A DNA stretch of 64,000 nucleotides from Sphingomonas hominis (GTDB lineage Bacteria > Pseudomonadota > Alphaproteobacteria > Sphingomonadales > Sphingomonadaceae), in contig NZ_JABULH010000002.1 of assembly GCF_013328205.1 (NCBI RefSeq), positions 248,001 through 312,000 of the forward strand, read 5' to 3'. Of this stretch, positions 43,308 through 51,696 are shown one piece after another. The notes beneath the pieces were generated by a model. That model ran no database searches. It was not told the origin of the DNA and was given only the letters and a program-made list of their open reading frames with translations. The first letter of the stretch is position 1, and the number at the start of each line of letters is the position of its first letter. Both the position numbers and the translations under genes were made by a program.

Positions 43308-44903
43308 ATGACCTTCGCCCGCCCCGCCCGCATCGGCCACCTGCGCGTGACCGCCGCTGCCGTTCTCCTCGCGCTGGGCGGATGCGCCACCGCGCCCGCG
43401 CTGCCGCCGGTCGCCGCGGTCGACCCCGCGGGCGTGCAGACGCCCGCCGACCTGTACGGTGACCTGTTCGCGGCGGTACAGACGCGGCGCATCTTTCCCG
43501 ACGGCAAGACCTTCGTCGACGCGGTGCCGAAGCGTGCCCCGGCCGAGATCATGCGCGACTGGCGCGCGGCGGGCGCGATGGACGATGCCGGCCTGCGCGC
43601 CTTCGTGCTCGCCAACTTCGACGTGCCCGGCCTCAACCCCGCGCCCGTGCCCGAAACCGGTGGCAAGAGCGTGGTCATGGCCGAGCATATCCGCCGCCTG
43701 TGGCCGGTGCTGACCCGTCCGCCGCTCGTGCCCCCCGCGGGATCGTCCGCGCTCGCGCTGCCGCGACCGTACGTCGTGCCGGGCGGGCGCTTCCGCGAGA
43801 TGTATTACTGGGACGGCTATTTCACGATGCTGGGGCTCAAGGCGGACGGGCAGGGCGCGCTGGTCGACAGCATGATCGACGATTTCGTCTCACTGGTGGA
43901 GCGTTACGGCCATGTCCCGAACGGTACGCGCAGCTATTATCTGAGCCGCTCGCAGCCGCCGTTCCTGTACGCGATGATGGCGCTGTCGCCCGTCAGCGAT
44001 GCGGGCGTGAAGGCGCGACGACTGGCGGCGCTCAAGCGCGAGTGGGCCTATTGGACGACGCCGGAGCGCACCACGACGATGCCGGACGGCACGACGCTCC
44101 AGCATTACTGGGACGCGCGCACGACGCCGCGGGACGAATCCTATCGTGAGGATGTCGAGACAGCGCGCGCGAGCGGGCGACCGGTCAGCGAGGTGTACCG
44201 CGACTTGCGCGCGGGCGCGGAGAGCGGGTGGGACTTCTCCTCGCGCTGGTTGTCTGACTGGCAGACGCTCGCCTCGATCGACACGACTCGGATCGTACCG
44301 GTCGACCTCAACAGCCTGCTGTTCGGCCTCGAGCAGGCGATCGCGACCGGCTGCGCCGACGCAGGTGAGACGGATTGCGCGAGCACCTTCACCGACCGCG
44401 CTGCCACCCGCCGCAACGCGGTCGAGCGCTGGCTGTGGGATGAGGCGGGCGGGCGATACGGCGACTATGACACGGTGCGCAAGGCGGTGCGCGGCGGAGT
44501 GACCGCGGCGACGCTCTACCCCTTGTTCACCGGCTTGGCGTCGAAGGACCACGGCAAGCGCACGGCCGAGGCGACCGAGCGGTTGCTGCTCGCCGCCAAC
44601 GGGCTGCGCACCACGACGGTCGCGACGGGGCAGCAATGGGACAAGCCAAACGGCTGGGCGCCGCTGCAGTGGATCGCGGTCGAGGGGCTGACCCGCTACG
44701 AGCGCGGCGACCTGGCGGCGGCGGTCGCGCTGCGCTTCGTGTCGACCGTCGAGCGCGAATACCGCTCCTCGGGCAAGCTGTTGGAGAAATACGACGTCGA
44801 GCAGAGCCGCGCGGGCGGCGGCGGCGAATATCCGACGCAGGACGGCTTCGGCTGGACCAACGGCGTCGTCCGCGCGCTGCAAGGGCGTTATCCAGGAATG
44901 TGA
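43308..44903 (+). CDS. Trehalase (GH37), lipoprotein form
   Basis: 531 residues from the ATG giving MTFARPARIG; 23 codons upstream are open but lack a plausible start. The lipobox LALGGCATAP indicates lipidation and a periplasmic or outer-membrane location. GH37 signatures are PGGRFREMYYWDGYF near residue 159 and QWDKPNGWAPLQW near 444 (canonical QWDYPNAWAP). It hydrolyses trehalose to two glucose. Lipid-anchored rather than free periplasmic trehalase is the noteworthy point. It ends back-to-back with the lysR stop, with no base between. Confidence 0.93.
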   Translation: MTFARPARIGHLRVTAAAVLLALGGCATAPALPPVAAVDPAGVQTPADLYGDLFAAVQTRRIFPDGKTFVDAVPKRAPAEIMRDWRAAGAMDDAGLRAFVLANFDVPGLNPAPVPETGGKSVVMAEHIRRLWPVLTRPPLVPPAGSSALALPRPYVVPGGRFREMYYWDGYFTMLGLKADGQGALVDSMIDDFVSLVERYGHVPNGTRSYYLSRSQPPFLYAMMALSPVSDAGVKARRLAALKREWAYWTTPERTTTMPDGTTLQHYWDARTTPRDESYREDVETARASGRPVSEVYRDLRAGAESGWDFSSRWLSDWQTLASIDTTRIVPVDLNSLLFGLEQAIATGCADAGETDCASTFTDRAATRRNAVERWLWDEAGGRYGDYDTVRKAVRGGVTAATLYPLFTGLASKDHGKRTAEATERLLLAANGLRTTTVATGQQWDKPNGWAPLQWIAVEGLTRYERGDLAAAVALRFVSTVEREYRSSGKLLEKYDVEQSRAGGGGEYPTQDGFGWTNGVVRALQGRYPGM

Positions 44904-45803
44904 TCAGTCGCCCACCAACTGTGTGCGGTGGCGAGTGACGAGCTCGACCAGCCATGCCCGGAACGCACGCACGCGGCGCAACTGCCGCGTGTCGCGGTGG
45001 GTGACGAGCCAGAAGGCGCGCGCGATCTCGACCTCGGGCATAACGCGGATCAGCGCAGGGTCATGGCCGCCAATGAAGTGCGGCAGCACGCCGATGCCGG
45101 CCCCGCTCGCGATCAGGCGGGCCTGCGCGTTGATGCTCGAACTGCGCAAGACGGGCGACAGTCCCGCATCGATCTCGCGCAGGTAGCGCAGCTCGGGCGA
45201 GTAGAGCAGGTCGGGGATATAGCCGATCAGCCGGTGGTCGGCCGCGATCGTCGAGCGCGTCGGCTGGCCGTGGCGGTCGAGATAGCCGCGGCTGGCGTAG
45301 AGGCGTAGCGTGTAGTCGGCGAGCTTGCTCGCGACCACCGGCCCGGCGCTGGGTCGTTCGAGCAGCACCGCGACATCGGCCTCGCGCTTCGACGGCGACA
45401 GGAAACCCGAACTCGCCACCAGATCGATCGTCAGCGCCGGATGGCGGTGCGCGAAGTCGTGCAGATGCTCGGCGACCAGCCAGGTGCCGAAGCCTTCGGA
45501 CACGCTGACGCGCAGTAGCCCCGACAGCGTCTCGCGGTCGCCGTCGCCCGCGTCGCCGATCCGTTCCGCCGCGCGCTGCATCGTCTCGACCTGTGCCAGC
45601 AGCCGCTCGCCCGCTTCGGTCAGCACCTGTCCTTCGCGCGTCTGCTCGAACAGCGTCGCACCCAGGCGCGCCTCCAGACGGCGGAGCCGCCGCCCGATCG
45701 TGGTCGCGTCGACCCCCACCTGCGCCGCGGCGCGCGCGATCTGTCCGGCGCGCGCGATGGCGAGGAAGTCCTGCAGGTCGCCCCAGGGTATCGGCTGCAT
45801 CAT
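44904..45803 (-). CDS. LysR-family transcriptional regulator of the valine cluster
   Basis: 299 residues from MMQPIPWGDLQDFLAIARAG. The winged HTH runs RAAAQVGVDATTIGRRLRRLEARLGATLFEQ, followed by a periplasmic-binding-like sensor domain (VSEGFGTWLVAEHLHDFA, then EADVAVLLERPSAGPVVA). It is divergent from mmsA with 82 bases between, containing a perfect 7-bp dyad, so it very likely controls mmsA and itself. Its effector is probably a valine-pathway acyl-CoA or hydroxyacid, which is inference. Confidence 0.92.
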   Translation of the reverse strand: MMQPIPWGDLQDFLAIARAGQIARAAAQVGVDATTIGRRLRRLEARLGATLFEQTREGQVLTEAGERLLAQVETMQRAAERIGDAGDGDRETLSGLLRVSVSEGFGTWLVAEHLHDFAHRHPALTIDLVASSGFLSPSKREADVAVLLERPSAGPVVASKLADYTLRLYASRGYLDRHGQPTRSTIAADHRLIGYIPDLLYSPELRYLREIDAGLSPVLRSSSINAQARLIASGAGIGVLPHFIGGHDPALIRVMPEVEIARAFWLVTHRDTRQLRRVRAFRAWLVELVTRHRTQLVGD

Positions 45804-45841
45804 TGCAGGCGAACGTTGCAGACTTGCCGGTTGCCTGCAAC
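45803..45841. promoter_or_regulatory. LysR operator between lysR and mmsA
   Basis: GTTGCAG (45815-45821) and CTGCAAC (45835-45841) are perfect inverted arms separated by 13 bases. A third half-site TTGCAGG (45803-45809) is inverted against CCTGCAA (45834-45840). LysR-type proteins commonly bind such dyads with an additional site near the promoter. Confidence 0.75.
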
Positions 45842-45885
45842 GCGCATGAGGCGCAGACGTCGGCTCAAGAATTAGGAGAGCGCCA

Positions 45886-47457
45886 ATGCGGTTCATCGAC
45901 CACCATATCGTCGGCCACTCGGGCGGCGCCGGCAGCGGTCGCGACGCTTCAGCGGGCAATGCCCGGTTAGGCGACGTGTACGACCCCAACACGGGCAAGG
46001 TGCAGGCCAGCGTCACGCTCGGCACCCAGGCCGACCTCGACCGCGCAATCGCCGCCGCGCAAGCCGCACAGCCCGCCTGGGCCGCGACCAACCCGCAACG
46101 CCGCGCGCGCGTCATGTTCCGCTTCAAGGAACTGGTCGAGGCGAACATGGACGAGCTGGCGCACACGCTCTCGTCCGAGCACGGCAAGGTGATCGCGGAC
46201 TCGAAGGGCGACATCCAGCGCGGGCTGGAGGTGATCGAATTCTGCTGCGGCATCCCGCACGTGCTGAAGGGCGAATATACGCAGGGTGCCGGCCCCGGCA
46301 TCGACGTTTATTCGATGCGCCAGCCGCTCGGCATCGGGGCGGGCATCACGCCGTTCAACTTCCCGGCGATGATTCCGCTGTGGATGTCGGGCGTCGCGAT
46401 CGCGACCGGCAATGCCTTCATCCTGAAACCCAGCGAGCGCGATCCGTCGGTGCCGGTGCGGCTGGCCGAACTGTTCCGCGAGGCGGGGCTTCCCGAGGGC
46501 ATCCTGCAGGTCGTCCACGGCGACAAGGAGATGGTCGACGCGATCCTCGACCATCCGGCGATTTCGGCGGTCAGCTTCGTCGGCTCGTCCGACATCGCGC
46601 ATTACGTCTATCGCCGCGGCGTCGAGGCGGGGAAGCGCGTTCAGGCGATGGGTGGCGCGAAGAACCACGGCATCGTCATGCCAGACGCCGATCTCGATCA
46701 GGTCGTCGCCGATTTGTCGGGTGCGGCGTTCGGCTCCGCGGGTGAGCGGTGCATGGCGCTGCCCGTCGTGGTGCCGGTCGGCGAGCAGACCGCAGACCGC
46801 CTGCGTGAGAAGCTGATCCCCGCGATCCAGGCGCTCCGCGTCGGCGTGTCGACCGATGCGGAGGCGCATTACGGCCCCGTCGTCAACGCCGCGCACAAGC
46901 AACGCGTCGAGAACTGGATTCAGACCGGCGTCGACGAGGGCGCGGAGCTGGTCGTCGACGGCCGCGGCTTCACGTTGCAGGGGCATGAGGACGGCTTCTT
47001 CGTCGGCCCGACTTTGTTCGACCGCGTGACGACCGACATGAGCGCGTACAAGGAGGAGATCTTCGGCCCCGTCCTCCAGATCGTGCGCGCGGCGACGTTC
47101 GAGGAAGCGGTGCGGTTGCCGAGCGAGCATCAGTACGGCAACGGCGTCGCGATCTTCACCCGCAATGGCCACGCCGCGCGCGAGTTCGCCGCGCGCGTCA
47201 ACGTCGGCATGGTCGGCATCAACGTGCCGATTCCGGTACCCGTCGCCTATCACACCTTCGGCGGGTGGAAGCGCTCGGCGTTCGGCGACACCAACCAGCA
47301 CGGCATGGAAGGCGTCAAGTTCTGGACCAAGGTCAAGACGGTGACGCAGCGCTGGCCCGACGGGTTCGGCATGTCGGGCGGCGAGCTGCCGCGCGGCTCC
47401 GAGGACGGTGGACCCAGCCGCATCCAGGACGCGTTCGTCATTCCGACGATGGGATGA
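45886..47457 (+). CDS. mmsA: Methylmalonate-semialdehyde dehydrogenase (CoA-acylating)
   Basis: 523 residues of the CoA-acylating branch of aldehyde dehydrogenases. GITPFNFPAMIPLWM is an MMSDH signature, with FGSAGERCMALPVVV carrying the catalytic Cys; MGGAKNH takes the place of the usual ELGGK Glu motif, as expected in MMSDH. Converts methylmalonate semialdehyde to propionyl-CoA in valine catabolism. An N-terminal extension (VGHSGGAGSGRDASAGNARLG) is about 12 residues longer than usual and low-complexity. ATG preceded by AGGAGAG. Confidence 0.96.
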   Translation: MRFIDHHIVGHSGGAGSGRDASAGNARLGDVYDPNTGKVQASVTLGTQADLDRAIAAAQAAQPAWAATNPQRRARVMFRFKELVEANMDELAHTLSSEHGKVIADSKGDIQRGLEVIEFCCGIPHVLKGEYTQGAGPGIDVYSMRQPLGIGAGITPFNFPAMIPLWMSGVAIATGNAFILKPSERDPSVPVRLAELFREAGLPEGILQVVHGDKEMVDAILDHPAISAVSFVGSSDIAHYVYRRGVEAGKRVQAMGGAKNHGIVMPDADLDQVVADLSGAAFGSAGERCMALPVVVPVGEQTADRLREKLIPAIQALRVGVSTDAEAHYGPVVNAAHKQRVENWIQTGVDEGAELVVDGRGFTLQGHEDGFFVGPTLFDRVTTDMSAYKEEIFGPVLQIVRAATFEEAVRLPSEHQYGNGVAIFTRNGHAAREFAARVNVGMVGINVPIPVPVAYHTFGGWKRSAFGDTNQHGMEGVKFWTKVKTVTQRWPDGFGMSGGELPRGSEDGGPSRIQDAFVIPTMG

Positions 47458-47465
47458 GGTGGGTG

Positions 47466-47984
47466 ATGGCGCGCGGGTGCTGGATGGCGATCGGAATGGC
47501 GGCAGGGCTCGCCGCCTGCTCGCCCGGGTCGAACGAGGCGGACTACAACAATGTCCGCGTCGATCCCGCCCAGGCGCAGATCGACCGTGCCGCGGCCGCC
47601 CAGGGCACGCGCACCGTGGCGAAGGTCGGCCTGCCGGTCAGCTCGCCGACGCACACCGCTGCGCAAGGGCGGGCGTTGCCGACCGCGTTCCAGGGCTATT
47701 GGGGTGCGACGCCGGACGACTGCGCACTCGCCAACGTCGACGCGCGCGGGCGCGTGGCGATCGACAGCGATCAGCTGCGCTTCTTCGAGCGGCGTGCCGC
47801 AGTCGATACCCTGCGCGAACGCTCGCCCACCACGCTCGCCGCCACGCTCGCCTACAAGGGTGACGGCGAGCGCTGGAAGCACGATGCGACGCTGACGCTG
47901 GAGCAGGGCGGCACACGGCTATTGCTGGTCGAGCAAGGCGATGCGGTGCGACCGGGGCAGACGATGCGGTATCAGCGGTGCTAA
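47466..47984 (+). CDS. Putative lipoprotein in the valine cluster
   Basis: 172 residues from MARGCWMAIGMAAGLAACSPGS, a lipobox (LAAC), so it is likely lipid-anchored. An in-frame ATG at 47454 overlaps the mmsA stop (ATGA) and would add four residues; I prefer 47466 because GAGGTG precedes it. The mature part has FQGYWGATPDDCAL and a beta-rich C terminus (LAATLAYKGDGERWKHDATLTLEQGG). No family recognised. Its position inside a catabolic operon, directly after mmsA, is unusual for an envelope protein. Confidence 0.72.
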   Translation: MARGCWMAIGMAAGLAACSPGSNEADYNNVRVDPAQAQIDRAAAAQGTRTVAKVGLPVSSPTHTAAQGRALPTAFQGYWGATPDDCALANVDARGRVAIDSDQLRFFERRAAVDTLRERSPTTLAATLAYKGDGERWKHDATLTLEQGGTRLLLVEQGDAVRPGQTMRYQRC

Positions 47985-48424
47985 TGACCGCCAATGCCGC
48001 GTCCCTCCCCCTTGCCTTGTCGTCGACCGCGATGAGCGATGATGCGTCGTACAGCTTCGACTATGAAGCGGGCGCGCGCATCCTGCACATGCGGCTGTCG
48101 GGTTTCTGGTCGTTGGCGACGCTGGCGACCTATACCGCGCGGCTGCTCGCCGAGGTGACGCGGCTGCGCCTGCGCGGCGAGCAGTTCGACATCTTGAGCG
48201 ACTCGCGCGCGTTCGACATCCAGTCGCGCGAGGTCGCCGCGGGGTTCGAGCGCATTTCGCGGCGCGGTGCGCAGATGCACCGCGGGTGCACGGCAGTGGT
48301 CGTCGCGACACAGCTCAGCAAGATGCAGGCGGAGCGCGCGATGGCCGCGCCGCGCCTGCGCGTTTTCCTCGATCCCGCGGCGGCGCGCACGTGGCTGCTC
48401 GATGCCCGCGACACTCAAGCATGA
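47984..48424 (+). CDS. STAS/SpoIIAA-like protein in the valine cluster
   Basis: About 146 residues from an ATG overlapping the lipoprotein stop (TAATG). An N-terminal region is followed by YSFDYEAGARILHMRLSGFW, an alternating fold (LRLRGEQFDILSDSRAFDIQ) and a helix (AAGFERISRR) that resembles SpoIIAA/STAS-type domains, as in SEC14-like STAS proteins. An internal ATG at 48032 (MSDDASYSF) is a strong alternative start. STAS domains bind nucleotides or act in signalling; the role in valine catabolism, if any, is unknown. Confidence 0.7.
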   Translation: MTANAASLPLALSSTAMSDDASYSFDYEAGARILHMRLSGFWSLATLATYTARLLAEVTRLRLRGEQFDILSDSRAFDIQSREVAAGFERISRRGAQMHRGCTAVVVATQLSKMQAERAMAAPRLRVFLDPAAARTWLLDARDTQA

Positions 48425-48434
48425 TAGACCAGCG

Positions 48435-49586
48435 ATGACCGACACCAACCAGTTCGACCTCACTCCCGACCAGCGCGAGATTCAGGAGCTCGCGCAGCGT
48501 TTCACCGCCGACCGGATCACGCCGTTCGCCGCAGAGTGGGACGAGAAGTCGCTTTACCCGGTCGACGTATGGAAGGCCGCGGGCGAGCTCGGCTTCGGCG
48601 CGATCTACGTCAGCGAGGCGCGGGGCGGCATTGCGCTCGGGCGGCTGGAGGCGGCGCTGGTGATGGAGGCGATGGCGTACGGCTGTCCGACCACCTCGGC
48701 GTTCATCTCGATCCACAACATGGCGACGTGGATGATCGACCGCTTCGCCAACGACGAGGTCAAGGACCGCTACCTGCCGAGCCTCGTCACGATGGAGAAG
48801 ATCGCCAGCTACTGCCTGACCGAGCCGGGCTCGGGCTCGGACGCGGCGGCGCTGAAAACAACCGCGCGACGCGACGGCGACCATTATGTGCTGAACGGCA
48901 CCAAGCAGTTCATCTCGGGTGCGGGCTACAACGACATCTACGTCTGCCTGGTGCGCACCGGCGAGGAGAAGTCGCGCGGGATCAGCGCGATCGTGGTCGA
49001 AAAGGACACGCCCGGCCTGTCGTTCGGCGCACCCGAGAAGAAGCTGGGGTGGAATGCGAGCCCGACCGCGCAGGTGATCTTCGAGGATTGCCGCGTGCCG
49101 GCCGCCAACCTGGTGGGCGGCGAGGGCGAGGGGTTCAAGATCGCGATGGCCGGGCTCGACGGCGGGCGGCTCAACATCGGCGCGTGTTCGCTGGGCGGCG
49201 CGCAGCGCTGTCTCGACGAGTCGATCCGCTACACCAAGGAGCGCCAGCAGTTCGGGCAGCCGGTCGCGGATTTTCAGAACACCCAATTCACCCTCGCCGA
49301 CATGGCGACCGACCTGGAGGCGTCGCGCGCTTTGCTGTATCTCGCCGCGGCCAAGGTGACCGCGAACGCACCCGACAAGTCGCGCTTCTCCGCAATGGCG
49401 AAGCGGCTGGCGACCGACAACGGGTCCTCGATCGTCGACCGCGCGCTGCAATTGCACGGCGGTTACGGTTACCTGCGCGATTATCCGATCGAACGCTTCT
49501 GGCGCGATCTCCGGGTTCACTCGATCCTGGAGGGCACCAATCAGGTGATGCGGATGATCGTCGGGCGCGATCTGGTGCGCCAGTGA
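48435..49586 (+). CDS. Isobutyryl-CoA dehydrogenase-like acyl-CoA dehydrogenase
   Basis: 383 residues. YCLTEPGSGSDAAAL is the FAD/substrate loop, NGTKQFISGAGYND follows, and HSILEGTNQVM contains the catalytic Glu in the standard position. The cluster context (mmsA, hydroxyisobutyryl-CoA hydrolase, hydratase, mmsB) identifies it as isobutyryl-CoA dehydrogenase, making methacrylyl-CoA and passing electrons to ETF. Its stop overlaps the next ATG by one base (TGATG). Confidence 0.93.
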   Translation: MTDTNQFDLTPDQREIQELAQRFTADRITPFAAEWDEKSLYPVDVWKAAGELGFGAIYVSEARGGIALGRLEAALVMEAMAYGCPTTSAFISIHNMATWMIDRFANDEVKDRYLPSLVTMEKIASYCLTEPGSGSDAAALKTTARRDGDHYVLNGTKQFISGAGYNDIYVCLVRTGEEKSRGISAIVVEKDTPGLSFGAPEKKLGWNASPTAQVIFEDCRVPAANLVGGEGEGFKIAMAGLDGGRLNIGACSLGGAQRCLDESIRYTKERQQFGQPVADFQNTQFTLADMATDLEASRALLYLAAAKVTANAPDKSRFSAMAKRLATDNGSSIVDRALQLHGGYGYLRDYPIERFWRDLRVHSILEGTNQVMRMIVGRDLVRQ

Positions 49587-50632
49587 TGAACCACGTCACC
49601 CACGACCTGATCGTCGACACCGCGGGCGCGGTTGGGCGCATCCGGCTGAACCGGCCCAAGGCGATCCACGCGCTCAACACCGCGATGTGCGACGGTGTGC
49701 TTGCCGCGTTGGAGCAGTGGCGCACCGATCCTGACGTACGCGTCGTCACGCTCGATCATGCGGAAGGTAGGGGTTTCTGTGCGGGCGGCGACATCCGCAT
49801 GCTTGCCGACAGCGGGGCGAAGGACGGCGCGGAGGCGCGACAGTTCTTCTTCACCGAATATCGCATGAACCATCGTCTGTTCACCTACGCCAAGGACGTG
49901 GTCGCGTTCATGGACGGGATCACGATGGGCGGCGGCGTCGGCATCTCGCAGCCGTGCCGGTACCGGGTCGCAACCGAGAACACGCGGCTGGCAATGCCCG
50001 AGACGGGGATCGGCTTGTTCCCCGACGTTGGCGGCGGCTGGTATCTGTCGCGGCTGCCGGGTCGGATCGGTCAGTATCTCGCGCTGACCGGACATCGGCT
50101 CGACGGTGCGGAATGCCACGCGCTCGGCTTGGCGACGCATTACCTGCCCGCTGGCGCGCTGGACGAGGCGAAGGCACGGATCGCCGAGGGGCCGCAAGCG
50201 GTGCTCGATGAGCTCGCGGTCCCGGCACCCGAGGCGCGCATCCTCGCGCAGCGTGACGCGATCGACCGGCTGTTCGCCTCCGACCGGCTGGAGGAGGTGT
50301 TCGCCGCGCTGGAAGCGGACACGTCCGACTTCGCGCGCGAGACGCTTGGCATACTGCGCACCAAGTCGCCGCAGACGATGAAGGTGTCGCTGCGCCTGCT
50401 GAAGGACGGCGCGACCATGGCGACCTTCGCCGACGAGATGCGGCAGGAATATGCGGTCGGCAGCCGCGTGGTGCAGCGGCACGATTTCCTGGAGGGCGTG
50501 CGCGCGGTGATCGTCGACAAGGACAATGCGCCGAAGTGGGATCCCGCAACGCCCGAAGGTGTCAGCGATCACGTGATCGATCAGATCTTCGCGCCGTTGC
50601 CCGACGACGAGGCGTGGACGACGCACGACTGA
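49586..50632 (+). CDS. 3-hydroxyisobutyryl-CoA hydrolase
   Basis: 348 residues of the crotonase superfamily, longer than hydratases because of a C-terminal domain. Motifs are [13 protein letters not shown] (oxyanion hole), [41 protein letters not shown] with the catalytic Glu, and [12 protein letters not shown]. Hydrolyses 3-hydroxyisobutyryl-CoA to free 3-hydroxyisobutyrate, which frees CoA and protects against toxic methacrylyl-CoA. Overlaps the dehydrogenase gene by one base; the enoyl-CoA hydratase follows 17 bases later. Confidence 0.94.
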   Translation: MNHVTHDLIVDTAGAVGRIRLNRPKAIHALNTAMCDGVLAALEQWRTDPDVRVVTLDHAEGRGFCAGGDIRMLADSGAKDGAEARQFFFTEYRMNHRLFTYAKDVVAFMDGITMGGGVGISQPCRYRVATENTRLAMPETGIGLFPDVGGGWYLSRLPGRIGQYLALTGHRLDGAECHALGLATHYLPAGALDEAKARIAEGPQAVLDELAVPAPEARILAQRDAIDRLFASDRLEEVFAALEADTSDFARETLGILRTKSPQTMKVSLRLLKDGATMATFADEMRQEYAVGSRVVQRHDFLEGVRAVIVDKDNAPKWDPATPEGVSDHVIDQIFAPLPDDEAWTTHD

Positions 50633-50649
50633 CTTTGAGGAGTTCCGAC

Positions 50650-51426
50650 ATGGCCGAGTACGAAACCATTCTGGTCGAGCAGCGCGAGCGCGTGACGCTC
50701 GTCACGCTCAACCGTCCGCAGGCGCTGAACGCGCTCAACAGCCAGGTGCTCGCCGACCTGCTCGCCGCCTTCGCCGCGTTCGACGCCGACGCGTCGCAGG
50801 GCTGCGCGGTGCTGACCGGCAGCGAGAAGGCGTTCGCCGCCGGCGCCGACATCAAGGAGATGCAGGCACAGGGCTTCGCCGACATGTACGGCGGCAACTT
50901 CTTCGGCGGGTACGAGCGGCTGACGCAGACGCGTAAACCCGTCATCGCCGCGGTCGCAGGCTATGCGCTGGGCGGCGGGTGCGAGCTCGCGATGATGTGC
51001 GACTTCATCCTCGCGGCGGACTCAGCGAAGTTTGGCCAGCCCGAGATCAAGCTGGCGGTATCGCCCGGCATGGGTGGGTCGCAGCGCCTGACCCGCGCGG
51101 TCGGCAAGGCAAAGGCGATGGAGATGTGCCTGACCGGGCGCATGATGGACGCGGCCGAGGCCGAGCGCGCCGGTCTCGTCAGCCGCGTCGTCCCGGCCGC
51201 CGAGCTGGTCGAGGAAGCGGTGAAGACCGCGGCAACGATCGCGGGCATGGCGCCGCTCGCCGTTATCGCCAACAAGGAAATGGTCAACGCCGCGTTCGAG
51301 ACGGGGCTGGCGCAGGGCGTTCAGTTCGAGCGGCGGCTGTTCCACGGCCTGTTCGGCACCGCCGATCAGAAGGAAGGCATGAGCGCCTTCGTCGACAAGC
51401 GTCAGGGAAATTGGTCGGGCAAGTGA
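50650..51426 (+). CDS. Enoyl-CoA hydratase
   Basis: 258 residues from an ATG preceded by GAGGAG. Crotonase marks are [13 protein letters not shown] and [20 protein letters not shown], with both catalytic Glu residues in CELAMM and in [15 protein letters not shown]. It hydrates methacrylyl-CoA to 3-hydroxyisobutyryl-CoA in this context; the enzyme may also act on other short enoyl-CoA esters. Last member of the tight operon beginning at mmsA; mmsB is separated by 270 bases including a repeat. Confidence 0.94.
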   Translation: MAEYETILVEQRERVTLVTLNRPQALNALNSQVLADLLAAFAAFDADASQGCAVLTGSEKAFAAGADIKEMQAQGFADMYGGNFFGGYERLTQTRKPVIAAVAGYALGGGCELAMMCDFILAADSAKFGQPEIKLAVSPGMGGSQRLTRAVGKAKAMEMCLTGRMMDAAEAERAGLVSRVVPAAELVEEAVKTAATIAGMAPLAVIANKEMVNAAFETGLAQGVQFERRLFHGLFGTADQKEGMSAFVDKRQGNWSGK

Positions 51427-51519
51427 CCCGCCTCGTCGTCCTGCGCGGGAGAGAAGCGGACCGTGCTGGCTGCTGAGTACGGTGCGAAGCGGCGGCTGCC
51501 GCCCGCTTCATCCAACACC

Positions 51520-51597
51520 GTTACCCCGGACTTGATCCGGGGTCCCGCTTCTTGCGCGGGTCAAGGTAGCGGGATCCCGGGTCAAGCCCGGGATGAC
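51520..51597. repeat. Palindromic repeat family A, full copy
   Basis: Left arm GTTACCCCGGACTTGATCC; right arm AGCGGGATCCCGGGTCAAG then CCCGGGATGAC. It lies between the enoyl-CoA hydratase and mmsB. Confidence 0.88.
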
Positions 51598-51656
51598 GGT
51601 GGGTGAGAGCAATCGATCACCCGCACGGGTCGCTTCGTCGGGACGCAGTGATTTTA

Positions 51657-51688
51657 CCTCTCCCTCCTGGGGCGAGGATATGGAGAGG
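51657..51688 (+). promoter_or_regulatory. Hairpin enclosing the mmsB ribosome-binding site
   Basis: CCTCTCC (51657-51663) pairs with GGAGAGG (51682-51688), which is the only ribosome-binding site for the ATG at 51697. The sequence resembles half of the family C repeat, so the site may be repeat-derived. Confidence 0.5.
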
Positions 51689-51696
51689 ATAAGGTA

